From a bacterium (GTDB lineage: Bacteria; Zixibacteria; MSB-5A5; WJJR01): DNA of 39,622 nt. The stretch spans positions 1-39,622 of the forward strand of contig JAKAKI010000091.1 in assembly GCA_021813505.1 (NCBI GenBank), given 5' to 3'. Shown piece by piece: positions 1 through 8,027 of the stretch. The position numbers were made by a program, and so were the translations under genes. Within the stretch, counting starts at the first letter, position 1, and the number at the start of each line of letters is the position of its first letter. The notes beneath the pieces were generated by a model. That model did not search any database, had not been told where the DNA came from, and worked only from the letters and a program-made list of their open reading frames with translations.

Positions 1-262
1 CATCGGTCAGGACGCTGTCCATTCGCCCGCCCCACGACATCGCCAGTTGCGTAATGAATGACCCCGGCGTAACGGCGCGTATCCTCAAGGGTATGGCCAG
101 GGCCCCCACGGGAGACTCGTTGGTCACGCTGATCCCGATCGGGACATTCTGCGCGTATCGGACCACCGTCTTGGATTCTACCACAACGGAACTTGCGCCC
201 AGCGCCGGGACGGCAGCAAGGCTCATGAATGTCAATACCAGTATGAGTATTCGCGTTTTCAT
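1..262 (-). CDS. Secreted cohesin-like protein, partial (3' end outside window)
   Basis: The minus-strand frame opens with ATG at 262 and runs off the left edge after about 87 residues, so only the N-terminus is visible. It starts with a clear Sec signal peptide (MKTR, a hydrophobic stretch, then a small-residue cleavage site near ALGA). The mature part is a paralogue of the neighbour at 359-1303: both have SVVVES just after the signal, a xVTN motif, and the shared string IRAVTPGSFIT followed by MSWGG or MSYGG. By analogy a dockerin-like C-terminus probably lies beyond position 1. A beta-sandwich cohesin-like fold is inferred from the pattern, not shown. The role is extracellular or surface, substrate unknown. 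Confidence 0.7.
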   Translation of the reverse strand, partial: MKTRILILVLTFMSLAAVPALGASSVVVESKTVVRYAQNVPIGISVTNESPVGALAIPLRIRAVTPGSFITQLAMSWGGRMDSVLTD

Positions 263-358
263 CGTGTTCTCCAATCTCTGCCTTAGGTTCTGCATCTCAC
301 CGACCAAAAGTTGCGATGGCGTTCAAAGTCCGCTTCACGCGTTCATTCCCTTGGTTCC

Positions 359-1303
359 CTAATGCCAATTGGCAGGGTCAACAACTGATGACGAGTGACC
401 CTTTGACGGAGTCAGTTCTGGTCCACCCCAGCCCCGGCTACTCCGCCGCGCCGGTAATTCAGTGCATGGATTGCAAGGCGATGGGCCGCCCGAGAGAGTA
501 GCGGCAATCAGATAGATTACGTCAAAAACGTCGACCGCACCGTCACAATTGACATCACCGCGTTGAGCCGTGCACGTTTCGTCCCACGGCGAGGGACCGC
601 CACTAAAGGCCTCGTAGATCGAACCGAGGACGTCGAAGATATCGATATATTCATTGGCGTCGTAATCCCCCTGCAGGGGACAATTGCATGGCACAATCGT
701 CACCGTGCCTCTCTGGAACACGGGGGTCACTGCCTGCACCGCCGGCCAATTCACCACAAACGTCAGGTGATTGTTCGGGATCATGCAGGCGGTGTCGATT
801 TCAAAGGTGCCCAGTGTCTCGGTGACGTTGACGAAGAGCCACATCGATGGGGTCGTATCAGTCCCGGGCAACAGGTCCCCGCCATTCGACCGCGCCCGGA
901 CAAACAAAGCTCCTTCCGGCGAGGATGACACCGTGCGGCTCCTCCCAATGCTGTCAAAGACCACGTTGCCGTAACCCTCCCCCGCACTGCCCGAGCTGCA
1001 AGTTGTATCCTTGACACCGTGCTGCACGCCGACAATCGCGCCGGCCAGGACATTACTACTCAACCTCCCGCCATACGACATCGACATCGACGTGATGAAT
1101 GATCCCGGCGTTACGGCACGGATTTCCAGCGGGACGACCAGGCCGCACAAAGCGGCACTATTCGTCACGCGAATCCCGACGGCAGCGCCACTGCCTGCAG
1201 GGATGGCGCGCGATTCGACAACAACAGAGTTCTCGGCCCACGTGCTTCCGGTTGTCGCAAGTACGATGAGCATCGCAAGTGTTAATTCGAATATAGCTTT
1301 CAC
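359..1303 (-). CDS. Secreted cohesin-like protein with two dockerin-like repeats
   Basis: A protein of 314 residues begins at a GTG at 1303, preceded by a good GGAGAAGGGAG ribosome site. Longer upstream starts lack both that site and the signal peptide. Residues 1-22 are a Sec signal peptide ending near STWA. Residues 25 to about 205 form a beta-rich domain that resembles cohesin-type sandwiches (VVVESRAIPAG, GIRVTN). Residues 212-280 carry two calcium-binding dockerin-like repeats, GDYDANEYIDIFDV and GDVNCDGAVDVFDV, each followed by an FSGGPSP or LSGGPSP linker. A low-complexity tail of about 34 residues follows. It lies downstream of the subtilase and is paralogous to the gene at the left edge. 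Such tails in FCB bacteria are taken to serve surface attachment or protein assembly; no enzymatic motif is visible. Confidence 0.8.
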   Translation of the reverse strand: MKAIFELTLAMLIVLATTGSTWAENSVVVESRAIPAGSGAAVGIRVTNSAALCGLVVPLEIRAVTPGSFITSMSMSYGGRLSSNVLAGAIVGVQHGVKDTTCSSGSAGEGYGNVVFDSIGRSRTVSSSPEGALFVRARSNGGDLLPGTDTTPSMWLFVNVTETLGTFEIDTACMIPNNHLTFVVNWPAVQAVTPVFQRGTVTIVPCNCPLQGDYDANEYIDIFDVLGSIYEAFSGGPSPWDETCTAQRGDVNCDGAVDVFDVIYLIAATLSGGPSPCNPCTELPARRSSRGWGGPELTPSKGHSSSVVDPANWH

Positions 1304-1385
1304 GTAATGCTCCCTTCTCCAGTGGCTGCCGGGCACTGTGGCACAGCGGCCTGTCCAGGCAGCTTCCGAACTTGCTTGCCATGCG

Positions 1386-3305
1386 TCAGTAGCTGTAACA
1401 GGGCGGAATCGCCCGGCCGTACGAAGCTGCCCCCAGCGTCCGGAGGTAGTCAATGATGTCGGCGTCGTAGTCACCGTCGGTGTCGGCAACGCGCCTATCC
1501 AAGGCCGGCGGATCACCATGACGGAAGCAATACTCCTCCATCTTGCGCACGTCTACGGTGTCAATCCGCGCATTGTTGTCAACGTCGCCGCGAATGATCG
1601 AGAGCAGTGCGCGGTAGGCGTTGGCGCGACCGTAGCCCGTCGCATCATCAAACCCAGCCGGAGGAAGGTCTATCGCGGAATTTCTGATGATATTTCCTAC
1701 GATCAGGTGACATGTGTCCTGCCATCCCTGAGCTGTGTAGAAATCGGGACGACGAGCAAGGATCAATGCGGCGATGCCTGCGATTTGTGGGCAGGCGGCA
1801 GACGTGCCTCCGAAAGTGGCCCTGTAGTTCAGGTTTTGTGGAGGCTCCAAAGAAAAGCACTCGAGTGTTCTGTCAGGGTTCACACCGCGTTCGCCCATTT
1901 GATCCATTGTCCACATGTCGCCGCAGTTCAACACATCTCCAGCGGGTGCAACCACGTCCAATTCGGGACCGGCCCCGCTGTATCCCCAAGCTGAATCATG
2001 TCCTCTCACCTCGGCGCCGGCTGCAAGAACATTCGGATCGGTCGCCAGGATGTTAACCGGCCCGGGCTTTTGACAGTCCGGAGCCCCCCTCTTGTAATTG
2101 CCTGCCCCGAAGACGACAACACAGCTGTACGGTCTGTAAGGCAAGTTAGGTCGCGTGACCTCATTGATTGCCAGCATTACCTCTGGATAAGGGCCCAGCG
2201 CCACGCCACCGCATGTCATTCCGAGCCACCAGCTGTTCGAGATGACTTTCGCGCCTTGAGCTGCGGCAAAAAGGATCGCTTGCACTAGGTAATAGCCTGG
2301 CGCTATGTCGCTTTTCCTATCATCGTAGAAGATCTTCACTGGTATGATTTGGCAACTTCCGAAAACTCCGGCCATCCCGACCCCATTGTGCGAGGCCGCA
2401 AGAATCCCAGCGCAACTCATTCCGTGGGCATTGTAGTAGCCCGGTCGTGCGTCAAAATCGATCAGCTGGGGATCGCCCGGCTGCACTGGGGCGTAGGGCC
2501 CGGCAGCGTCAAACCCCGGCTCGATCCTACGCCACGGCAGGTCCAAGGCCGTGTCAATTCCGTCGTCAAGAATTGCGACCTTGAGGCTCGAATCGACGAG
2601 CGGGACCATCCAGGCCGAGTCAGCATCGATGTCAACATTGCGGTATGGGTAATCCCGGTCCTTCAGCCAGTAGGCGCGATAGTAATCGGGGTCCGATGGA
2701 TCCGAGAGACGCTCCCCTTTGCTGTAGACCTCCGAGCCCGCCCAGAGCGAACCGGTCAGGAAGCACATTCTATTGGCGTGGTCAAGTGGGCCTGACTTGA
2801 TGCTGTCCTGCAAGGCGCAGAGCCACCAGCCGTGCGACCAGCTCATGGAATCCACGAAGACCAACCCATTTGCCGTTGCCAACGAGTCCATGTTCCCAGC
2901 GGATAGGCCGGGGTCGAACCGAACTGTAATCAGGTCTGTGACGCGCAATTCCCCGGAATCCGCCTGGCGGATATAGACAGGTATGGCTCGATTAACTGTC
3001 GCGTCAGAAAGGAGGTCCGAAGCAGTAGCGGAGTAGTTGCACTGCTGATGCATCCCGTAGATCCAACATCCGCGCCCAATATATTCCGGCGAGATCGATT
3101 GGTCGAGGCACGGGTGCCTATCGAAGAACGCGCCTGAAGAGAGTGACGTCACGGTGGTGTCGAACTGGATTGTGATGTGCTGGGGCGAAGGGACGACAAC
3201 GATTGAAGAATCCCGATTAATCTGCCAGAGCTCGCACTCGGCATGTGGAGTGAATAGCAAGAAAACACTCACTATTATCAGCGGAAAACCGCACCTCGCG
3301 ATCAT
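1386..3305 (-). CDS. Secreted subtilisin-like (S8) serine peptidase with dockerin-like tail
   Basis: The chosen start is ATG at 3305, preceded by GAGAGGGAGAAC and opening a signal peptide (MIARCGFPLIIVSVFLLF); this gives 639 residues. The catalytic triad is readable: Asp247 in AILDDGID, His294 in NAHGMSCAG, Ser502 in GGTSAACP, with the oxyanion Asn403 in FGAGN. The N-terminal 240 residues form a propeptide-like region containing FDRHPCLD, which recurs in the truncated paralogue at 4542-4952. The C-terminus (about 572-625) has two degenerate dockerin-like motifs (GDVDNNARIDTVDV and ADTDGDYDADIIDY). It sits 47 bp downstream of a beta-propeller lipoprotein on the same strand, probably in one transcript. 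It should be an extracellular or surface endopeptidase; the substrate cannot be read from the sequence. Confidence 0.92.
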   Translation of the reverse strand: MIARCGFPLIIVSVFLLFTPHAECELWQINRDSSIVVVPSPQHITIQFDTTVTSLSSGAFFDRHPCLDQSISPEYIGRGCWIYGMHQQCNYSATASDLLSDATVNRAIPVYIRQADSGELRVTDLITVRFDPGLSAGNMDSLATANGLVFVDSMSWSHGWWLCALQDSIKSGPLDHANRMCFLTGSLWAGSEVYSKGERLSDPSDPDYYRAYWLKDRDYPYRNVDIDADSAWMVPLVDSSLKVAILDDGIDTALDLPWRRIEPGFDAAGPYAPVQPGDPQLIDFDARPGYYNAHGMSCAGILAASHNGVGMAGVFGSCQIIPVKIFYDDRKSDIAPGYYLVQAILFAAAQGAKVISNSWWLGMTCGGVALGPYPEVMLAINEVTRPNLPYRPYSCVVVFGAGNYKRGAPDCQKPGPVNILATDPNVLAAGAEVRGHDSAWGYSGAGPELDVVAPAGDVLNCGDMWTMDQMGERGVNPDRTLECFSLEPPQNLNYRATFGGTSAACPQIAGIAALILARRPDFYTAQGWQDTCHLIVGNIIRNSAIDLPPAGFDDATGYGRANAYRALLSIIRGDVDNNARIDTVDVRKMEEYCFRHGDPPALDRRVADTDGDYDADIIDYLRTLGAASYGRAIPPCYSY

Positions 3306-3352
3306 TGTGTTCTCCCTCTCATGTTGTTCTCTTTGGCGGCTGCACCACCATG

Positions 3353-4486
3353 TCAGCGGGGCTGCGGGCCATAGCCCATTGCCCCGATCCAAGCGAACCC
3401 GGTGTCGGGCCAGACGACCTCCTCGACTTGGAGAGCGGTCAGGTCGATAACATGCACCCACCCGGGGGTTGCCGACCGGGGGGCCACGATCAGCCTCCTG
3501 CTGTCAGCGGTAAAACAGATTTGTGAAAATAGGTCCCACGAGTTGACCCCGAAGTCAGTCGGTCGGAATCGCTTGAGATGGCTGAGGTTGCGGAGGCCGA
3601 TAATATCGATGCCAGGCTCAGGCGCTTCAGGGTGGCCGATGTAGCTGGGATCGCTTATAGCCGCGAATGCACCATCCGGGCTGATTGCAATCTCTCCATT
3701 GCACCCCTCACGGTCGAATTGAAGCAGTGTCTCCCCGTTAGTAACGTCGCCTACCAGCACACAGCACCCACTCAATGAGGGACCTGCGACGATGACGCGC
3801 CGATTATCCGATAGTAGCATGACTTGGTAGGCCCCGACCTGTTCGCCAGATTGCATGTGTGGAACATAGCTCCCTGTCAATTCGCCCGTCTGAAGGTCGA
3901 GGACCCGGATAAGACTTGGGCCTTCGAGCCCACCCGGATGAAAACCGACTGCGATCCTCATGCCGGCTCCTGGCCCATCGCGCCATCGCAGTGAGTCATT
4001 TGACCTACGCTCATCTGATAGGGTGGTGGCACTCAGCGTTCCTCCATAGAAATAGCCGTTCCCCCAAAGGATGACTTCGCCATTCTTCAGCATTCCCAGC
4101 TTCTGGGATCCCCCGCCCGGACGTGCTGCGCTCTGTTGTCTGGTTTGACTATTGACTTTCAAGAGGGGATTCGCATCGAGAGGAGATGACCTCGACACAT
4201 AGAGCCACTGACCATCGGGCGACACAAGCATGTCCAGGCTGCTGCCCAGACCCGGGATAGAATCGCGGACAGTGAGGCTGTCGGAGTCGAGAATGTACAT
4301 CTGATCGGTCTGCGTGTTCCCGATGTAGATATTGTATCTAACGGGCTTGGGCTTGCTGGACTTACTGCAGCCGGTCAGCAATAGACTCACGCCGACCGCG
4401 GCAATGCAGCCCAGCATGGCGACACGACATACGATCTCGATGCAATCCCACGACACACACCAGATATTCGACTTGTGGCTTGCCAT
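3353..4486 (-). CDS. Beta-propeller lipoprotein (YVTN-like repeats), copy A
   Basis: A 377-residue protein starts at ATG 4486 behind an AAAGAGGAG ribosome site. A lipobox LLTGC with Cys40 follows a hydrophobic segment, so it is predicted to be a lipid-anchored envelope protein. The N-terminal 23 residues before the hydrophobic core are unusually long for a lipoprotein signal; Met24 is an alternative start. The mature part contains repeated WD/YVTN-type blades (YIGNTQTDQMYILD, VSPDGQWLYVS, ISPDGAFAAISD, FTADSRRLIVAP), suggesting a seven-bladed propeller for protein binding. A paralogue lies at 5005-6126, and the two share a nearly identical upstream leader. It precedes the subtilase in a probable operon. 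No catalytic residues were recognised. Confidence 0.85.
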   Translation of the reverse strand: MASHKSNIWCVSWDCIEIVCRVAMLGCIAAVGVSLLLTGCSKSSKPKPVRYNIYIGNTQTDQMYILDSDSLTVRDSIPGLGSSLDMLVSPDGQWLYVSRSSPLDANPLLKVNSQTRQQSAARPGGGSQKLGMLKNGEVILWGNGYFYGGTLSATTLSDERRSNDSLRWRDGPGAGMRIAVGFHPGGLEGPSLIRVLDLQTGELTGSYVPHMQSGEQVGAYQVMLLSDNRRVIVAGPSLSGCCVLVGDVTNGETLLQFDREGCNGEIAISPDGAFAAISDPSYIGHPEAPEPGIDIIGLRNLSHLKRFRPTDFGVNSWDLFSQICFTADSRRLIVAPRSATPGWVHVIDLTALQVEEVVWPDTGFAWIGAMGYGPQPR

Positions 4487-4664
4487 ACGACTCCTCTTTC
4501 ACGCTTAAGGTTATCGCGCTAGCTGAATCAGGCTCTTGAGGTTACATTCTGGGTGCCTCCTTTCTACTACGAGGCCCGCCCAGGCGCTCCGGGATTGCTT
4601 GCGTGCTTTCGATGGAGCGCCGGGCGGTTTCCGTTTGTCTCTTTGTCTTACCGTGATTGAACGT
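4487..4664 (-). repeat. Duplicated leader, copy A
   Basis: These 178 nt upstream of the propeller lipoprotein copy A match 6127-6304 with only three visible differences (near 4512, 4522 and 4540). The element contains a strong imperfect hairpin: CCGCCCGGCGCTCC on the minus strand pairs with GGAGCGCCTGGGCGG, separated by about 23 nt. It also contains an AGGAGGCACC-like stretch. It would be the 5' untranslated leader of the lipoprotein gene. The right boundary at 4664/4665 is also the breakpoint where the truncated subtilase reading frame begins. Confidence 0.85.
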
Positions 4665-4952
4665 TGTTACTCTTATGCCAATGCCGGGCACGTGGGGCGC
4701 GCGTTCGATCGGCCCGCATTGCTTCATGTCCTCCGGCGAAACGGCTGGATCGAGACAAGGATGGCGGTCAAACATGGTGCCTGACATGATCTGCGTAACG
4801 GTCGAATCGGCTTGCACGGCAATCCGTTCTTGAGACGGCTGGATCGCAACCGTTGAATCCTTTGTGGGATGATAGATCTCCGCGTGAGGCTTCGAAGTCC
4901 CTGAGATTAGGAGCAAGAATGTTGCGAAAACGAGTATGGTTCTTGTATGCAT
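4542..4952 (-). pseudogene. Truncated subtilase-family N-terminus (remnant)
   Basis: ATG at 4952 follows GGAGGAATCC and opens a signal peptide (MHTRTILVFATFLLLISG). About 95 residues follow that are homologous to the N-terminal region of the subtilase at 1386-3305. The shared elements are a Val-rich stretch with TVTQIMSGTMFDRHPCLD and SPEDM, against TVTSLSSGAFFDRHPCLD and SPEYI. After about residue 96 the homology stops at the border of the duplicated leader, and the frame runs through leader DNA to a stop at 4542 (136 residues in total). No Asp/His/Ser triad is present. It is best read as a protease copy truncated when the lipoprotein-leader unit duplicated. A secreted propeptide-like inhibitor is possible but unsupported. 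Confidence 0.75.
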
Positions 4953-5004
4953 GGATTCCTCCATTGCCGCACCCACGGGTACGGCTGAATACTGCGTACC
5001 GAGA

Positions 5005-6126
5005 TCATTGCTTTGGACGCAGACCAGTTCCTATTGCCCCGGTCAGCGGGACATCACCCGGTAACCAGATCGCCTTCTCTTCCTGGAGGGTCACCAGGTT
5101 GATCACATAGAACGGACTGCCTTTGCCGGGAGGCGGCGCCAGGACGGCGCGTTTCCCGTCGGCCAGGAACTGAATCTGCGCGTTGTAGACCCAGTCGCTG
5201 AAGTCGTCCTCGTTGAATCGCTTCAAGTGCGTGTTTGTGGTCAGGTCAAACACATCAGTCGTTAGAGGAGGGAACTCCGGACGACTGATATTGCTGGGAT
5301 CAGTCACAATCGCATAGTGGCCGTCGTCGCTGATAGCAACCCTTCCCCCAGGTGCGGAGAGTCGCTGTTGCAGCAAAGTGCTGTCGGTAATGACATCCCC
5401 GATGACAAACCACACCGCTTTCGAGGCAGATGGACCCATCACCAAGACACGTTTGCCATCGGGATGGAGTGATACCTGGTATGTCGAGATGGTCACTCCC
5501 GATTGTAGCCTGGGTATGTAATTGCCATAAACCTCACCCGTCTTCAAATCGAGAACGCGGACACGGTGGTCATTCCCCGGTGCAACGACTGCGATCTTGG
5601 ATCCGGATTGTGGGCCATCCCGCCAGTAGAGCGAGTCATCGATTTGGCTCGTGACGGTCAGAGTGGTTGGGTCGATGATCTCCTCGTAGAAGGTGGGGTT
5701 GCCTCTAAGCAGCAATCGTCCATCATCTAGCCCCCTGATTACGATTGGCCCGTTGCTCGGGAGAATCCCTGCGACCTGCTTGCTCGATGCATCGAGCTTG
5801 ACGAGCACGTTTCCGCCACGATTGTACTTTCCCTCGACGAACAGCCACCGCCCGTCAGGCGATACGACCATGCTGTAGCTGTTTCCAAGCCCCGGGATCG
5901 AATCGATGAGCGTGAGGCTGTCCGCGTCGTAGACATACATTTGATCGGTGTTGTTGCAGCCGACATAGATGTTGTACTTGAGGGGCTTCGGCTTGTCGGG
6001 CTTACTGCAGCCGATCAGGAATAGGCTGACCCCGATCGCGGCGATGCAGCCCAGCATGGTGACACGACCTACGGCCCCGACCCAATCCCACGACACACAC
6101 CAGATATTCGACTTGTGGCTTGTCAT
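5005..6126 (-). CDS. Beta-propeller lipoprotein (YVTN-like repeats), copy B
   Basis: A 373-residue paralogue of the protein at 3353-4486, starting at ATG 6126 with the same AAAGAGGAG site. The first 14 residues differ by one position from copy A, and the lipobox FLIGC places Cys40 as the lipidated residue. Blade motifs include YVGCNNTDQMYVYD, VSPDGRWLFVEG, LHPDGKRVLVMG, ISDDGHYAIVTD and FLADGKRAVLAP. The bodies of the two copies have diverged clearly while the upstream leaders are almost identical. It heads the minus-strand cluster and is followed 52 bp later by the truncated subtilase. The predicted role is an envelope-anchored protein-binding propeller of unknown partner. Confidence 0.85.
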   Translation of the reverse strand: MTSHKSNIWCVSWDWVGAVGRVTMLGCIAAIGVSLFLIGCSKPDKPKPLKYNIYVGCNNTDQMYVYDADSLTLIDSIPGLGNSYSMVVSPDGRWLFVEGKYNRGGNVLVKLDASSKQVAGILPSNGPIVIRGLDDGRLLLRGNPTFYEEIIDPTTLTVTSQIDDSLYWRDGPQSGSKIAVVAPGNDHRVRVLDLKTGEVYGNYIPRLQSGVTISTYQVSLHPDGKRVLVMGPSASKAVWFVIGDVITDSTLLQQRLSAPGGRVAISDDGHYAIVTDPSNISRPEFPPLTTDVFDLTTNTHLKRFNEDDFSDWVYNAQIQFLADGKRAVLAPPPGKGSPFYVINLVTLQEEKAIWLPGDVPLTGAIGTGLRPKQ

Positions 6127-6304
6127 ACGACTCCTCTTTCACGCTTAAGGTCATCGCGCTTGCTGAATCAGGCTCTTGATGTTACATTCTGGGTGCCTCC
6201 TTTCTACTACGAGGCCCGCCCAGGCGCTCCGGGATTGCTTGCGTGCTTTCGATGGAGCGCCGGGCGGTTTCCGTTTGTCTCTTTGTCTTACCGTGATTGA
6301 ACGT
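6127..6304 (-). repeat. Duplicated leader, copy B
   Basis: This is the second copy of the 178-nt leader (see 4487-4664), immediately upstream of the propeller lipoprotein copy B. The hairpin arms are intact and identical to copy A. The copies are offset by exactly 1640 bp and similarity ends abruptly after ACGT at 6304. A promoter for the cluster may lie in or just upstream of it, but I could not identify one convincingly. Confidence 0.85.
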
Positions 6305-6902
6305 GAATGCTCCTTTGCATGTGCTGGCTCGTAGGGGCGCACTCGTTAAGACTGCGCCGCGTCATCCGTTGCCGTCATTGCCGAAGTTGACATTGGCATC
6401 TTGACGAGGAGCCCTCGGTCGGCTGTGATCAATCACGACTTGGATCCTCTCCTGGTCGGGATTTCATCTGCTTTACACCACTCGTTGTCAGGACCAATAC
6501 AACCCAATGCCACCGATATTCCCGTTTCCTTCCAAAATCGTGGACTTGGATTTGAGAATCATTGCCATCCGTCAAGCCGACATCCCACGCAGACGAAACT
6601 TGCCCACCGCGCCGGCTCACCAAGGCATGAACATCTCACGCCTGCGCACAAGCCTACGCTACCTACGACTATGCCAGCGCCCGAATCTCTGCAGGAGTGG
6701 CGCCGATAATTACTCTCACCGAGAACCATAGTGAGCGGGAGAGATGCACTATATCAAGAAGAATTTCGCCAAACCCTGGCTTGTGACAGAAGCAGTGATT
6801 CGCCTTCGCGGAGAGGCAAGACTATCGCGGCTGGATTGAGGAGGAAGTGGAGCGGGTGGATGAAGTGGACATTGAGAAGAGCGCAGGCCGACACTTCGAA
6901 CT
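6305..6902. other. 598-bp stretch without a confident gene
   Basis: No open frame here has convincing protein character. Near 6329 there is a GTAGGGGCG motif of the type that also occurs near 32364. From 6744 a plus-strand frame begins with MHYIKKNFAKPWLVTEAV after a GAGCGGGAGAG site. It stops at 6837, but a neighbouring frame continues with WIEEEVERVDEVDIEKSAG to about 6920, which could be the remains of a frameshifted small gene. The left half probably holds the promoter for the minus-strand lipoprotein cluster. Confidence 0.4.
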
Positions 6903-7640
6903 TCAGAAGTGCCAGGTGACGGCGACGCGCAGTTCGTCATCAGGAGCGAAGTTCGCCTGGCCGCCCCAGTAGTCGTCGCCCATTTTGCGCGTGTTTTCCA
7001 GCGTCAGCAGATAGCAATCTGCATAGGCATCGAACATAGAGATGAACGTCGTGATGCCGGCCAGCCAGTAGAAATAATTCCGGCTGTTGCGCGCCGAATC
7101 GTAGCTGCTGAACGCCTCACGCAACGCCGTCTCATTTGTGGGGTCGGTGTTCTCCCAAGTGCGGAGACGGTCGGAGGCGCGGTGCCGCCAGATCAGGGCC
7201 TTGGTCAGGAAGAACGTTTCGATTCCGAAGTAGACGGCCGCCTTCTGCTTCTTGCCGTTGCTCCACTGTCCCCATCCGGGGAATGCCACCGATTTCAGGA
7301 GGGTCCCGGTCGGGGAGCGGAAGAATCCGCCGGGCCTGGGGGGGAGGCCATGACCGGCGCGATGTTCAGATGTTCTCGGACCGGGAGCTTTGGCGGCATG
7401 AGCCGACGAGTCGCGTGGCAAAGAGAGCGAATCGCGCAAGAGTGGTGCGAGGATCCGGGAAGAGTCAGTTTGAACCGCAGGATCAACGAGCAGGGTGTAG
7501 CCAATGTCATTCCCACTCACCGTCTCGCTTGGCCCGGCGCTGGCTGTGGGGGGAATGAGACTCAGAGCGACGAGGAGAATCGCCGGAATCACCAGGGCCA
7601 CGCCTGTTGTGTGTTTTGTGCTCTGTGCAGCCTTAATCAT
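6903..7640 (-). CDS. DUF5683 domain membrane/envelope protein
   Basis: A 245-residue protein. ATG 7640 is preferred over an upstream in-frame TTG because it opens directly into a signal or anchor segment (VALVIPAILLVALSLIPP). The C-terminal half carries the DUF5683 hallmark PGWGQWSNGKKQKAAVYFG, followed by a second hydrophobic segment (FYWLAGITTFISMFDAYAD). It ends in aromatic VTWHF, reminiscent of outer-membrane C-termini. The family is common in FCB bacteria and its molecular role is unknown. The ribosome site is weak (AAGAGG almost abuts the start). It stands alone, convergent with no close partner. Confidence 0.8.
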   Translation of the reverse strand: MIKAAQSTKHTTGVALVIPAILLVALSLIPPTASAGPSETVSGNDIGYTLLVDPAVQTDSSRILAPLLRDSLSLPRDSSAHAAKAPGPRTSEHRAGHGLPPRPGGFFRSPTGTLLKSVAFPGWGQWSNGKKQKAAVYFGIETFFLTKALIWRHRASDRLRTWENTDPTNETALREAFSSYDSARNSRNYFYWLAGITTFISMFDAYADCYLLTLENTRKMGDDYWGGQANFAPDDELRVAVTWHF

Positions 7641-7758
7641 CCTCTTGTTCTCACCCCGGCACCTCAATATGGTTTCCTTCTCGGGGGAGGTCCAGCAATG
7701 TCGCGCGGCACCCTGGTTTCCCGCTTTCGGACGTTTTGAGAAAGTCGGAGCCTATACA

Positions 7759-7894
7759 GGGTGCCACGGACGAGCGGGTTCTCCGGTTCTTTGGAGAGCC
7801 CACTTGTCCGTGTCCTTTTCGGTACATCCAAGAAAGACACGGACAAGGAAGTCCGAGCGATAAAGCCGCTCGGTCTTCCTTGTCCGTGGCACCC
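7759..7894. repeat. Nested inverted-repeat element with alternative hairpins
   Basis: Outer arms GGGTGCCACGGAC (7759-7771) and GTCCGTGGCACCC (7882-7894) are perfect complements. Inside, CTTGTCCGTGTC (7803-7814) pairs perfectly with GACACGGACAAG (7836-7847). A 19-nt arm at 7841-7859 also pairs with 7867-7885 with one mismatch around a 7-nt loop. The GGACAAG segment is therefore shared by two mutually exclusive hairpins. The whole may be a non-autonomous mobile repeat or a structured RNA; it lies between divergent genes. Confidence 0.8.
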
Positions 7895-8027
7895 ACTCAA
7901 TTCGGGTGTCGTTACGGGTGAAGAGCCTCTTTCAACGCCCTTTCGCGGGAAAGACATCTTTCCGTTGTCTTTCCCATGTCGTTGTTGCCGCTTGGGAAAG
8001 CGGTCTCGAATCGTTATCTTTGCTGCG

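Noticed and set aside
6127-6304. Leader as a cyclic di-GMP riboswitch
   Set aside because: It has GAAAG and ACGCAAGC pieces, but the order and the second helix do not match the GEMM consensus.
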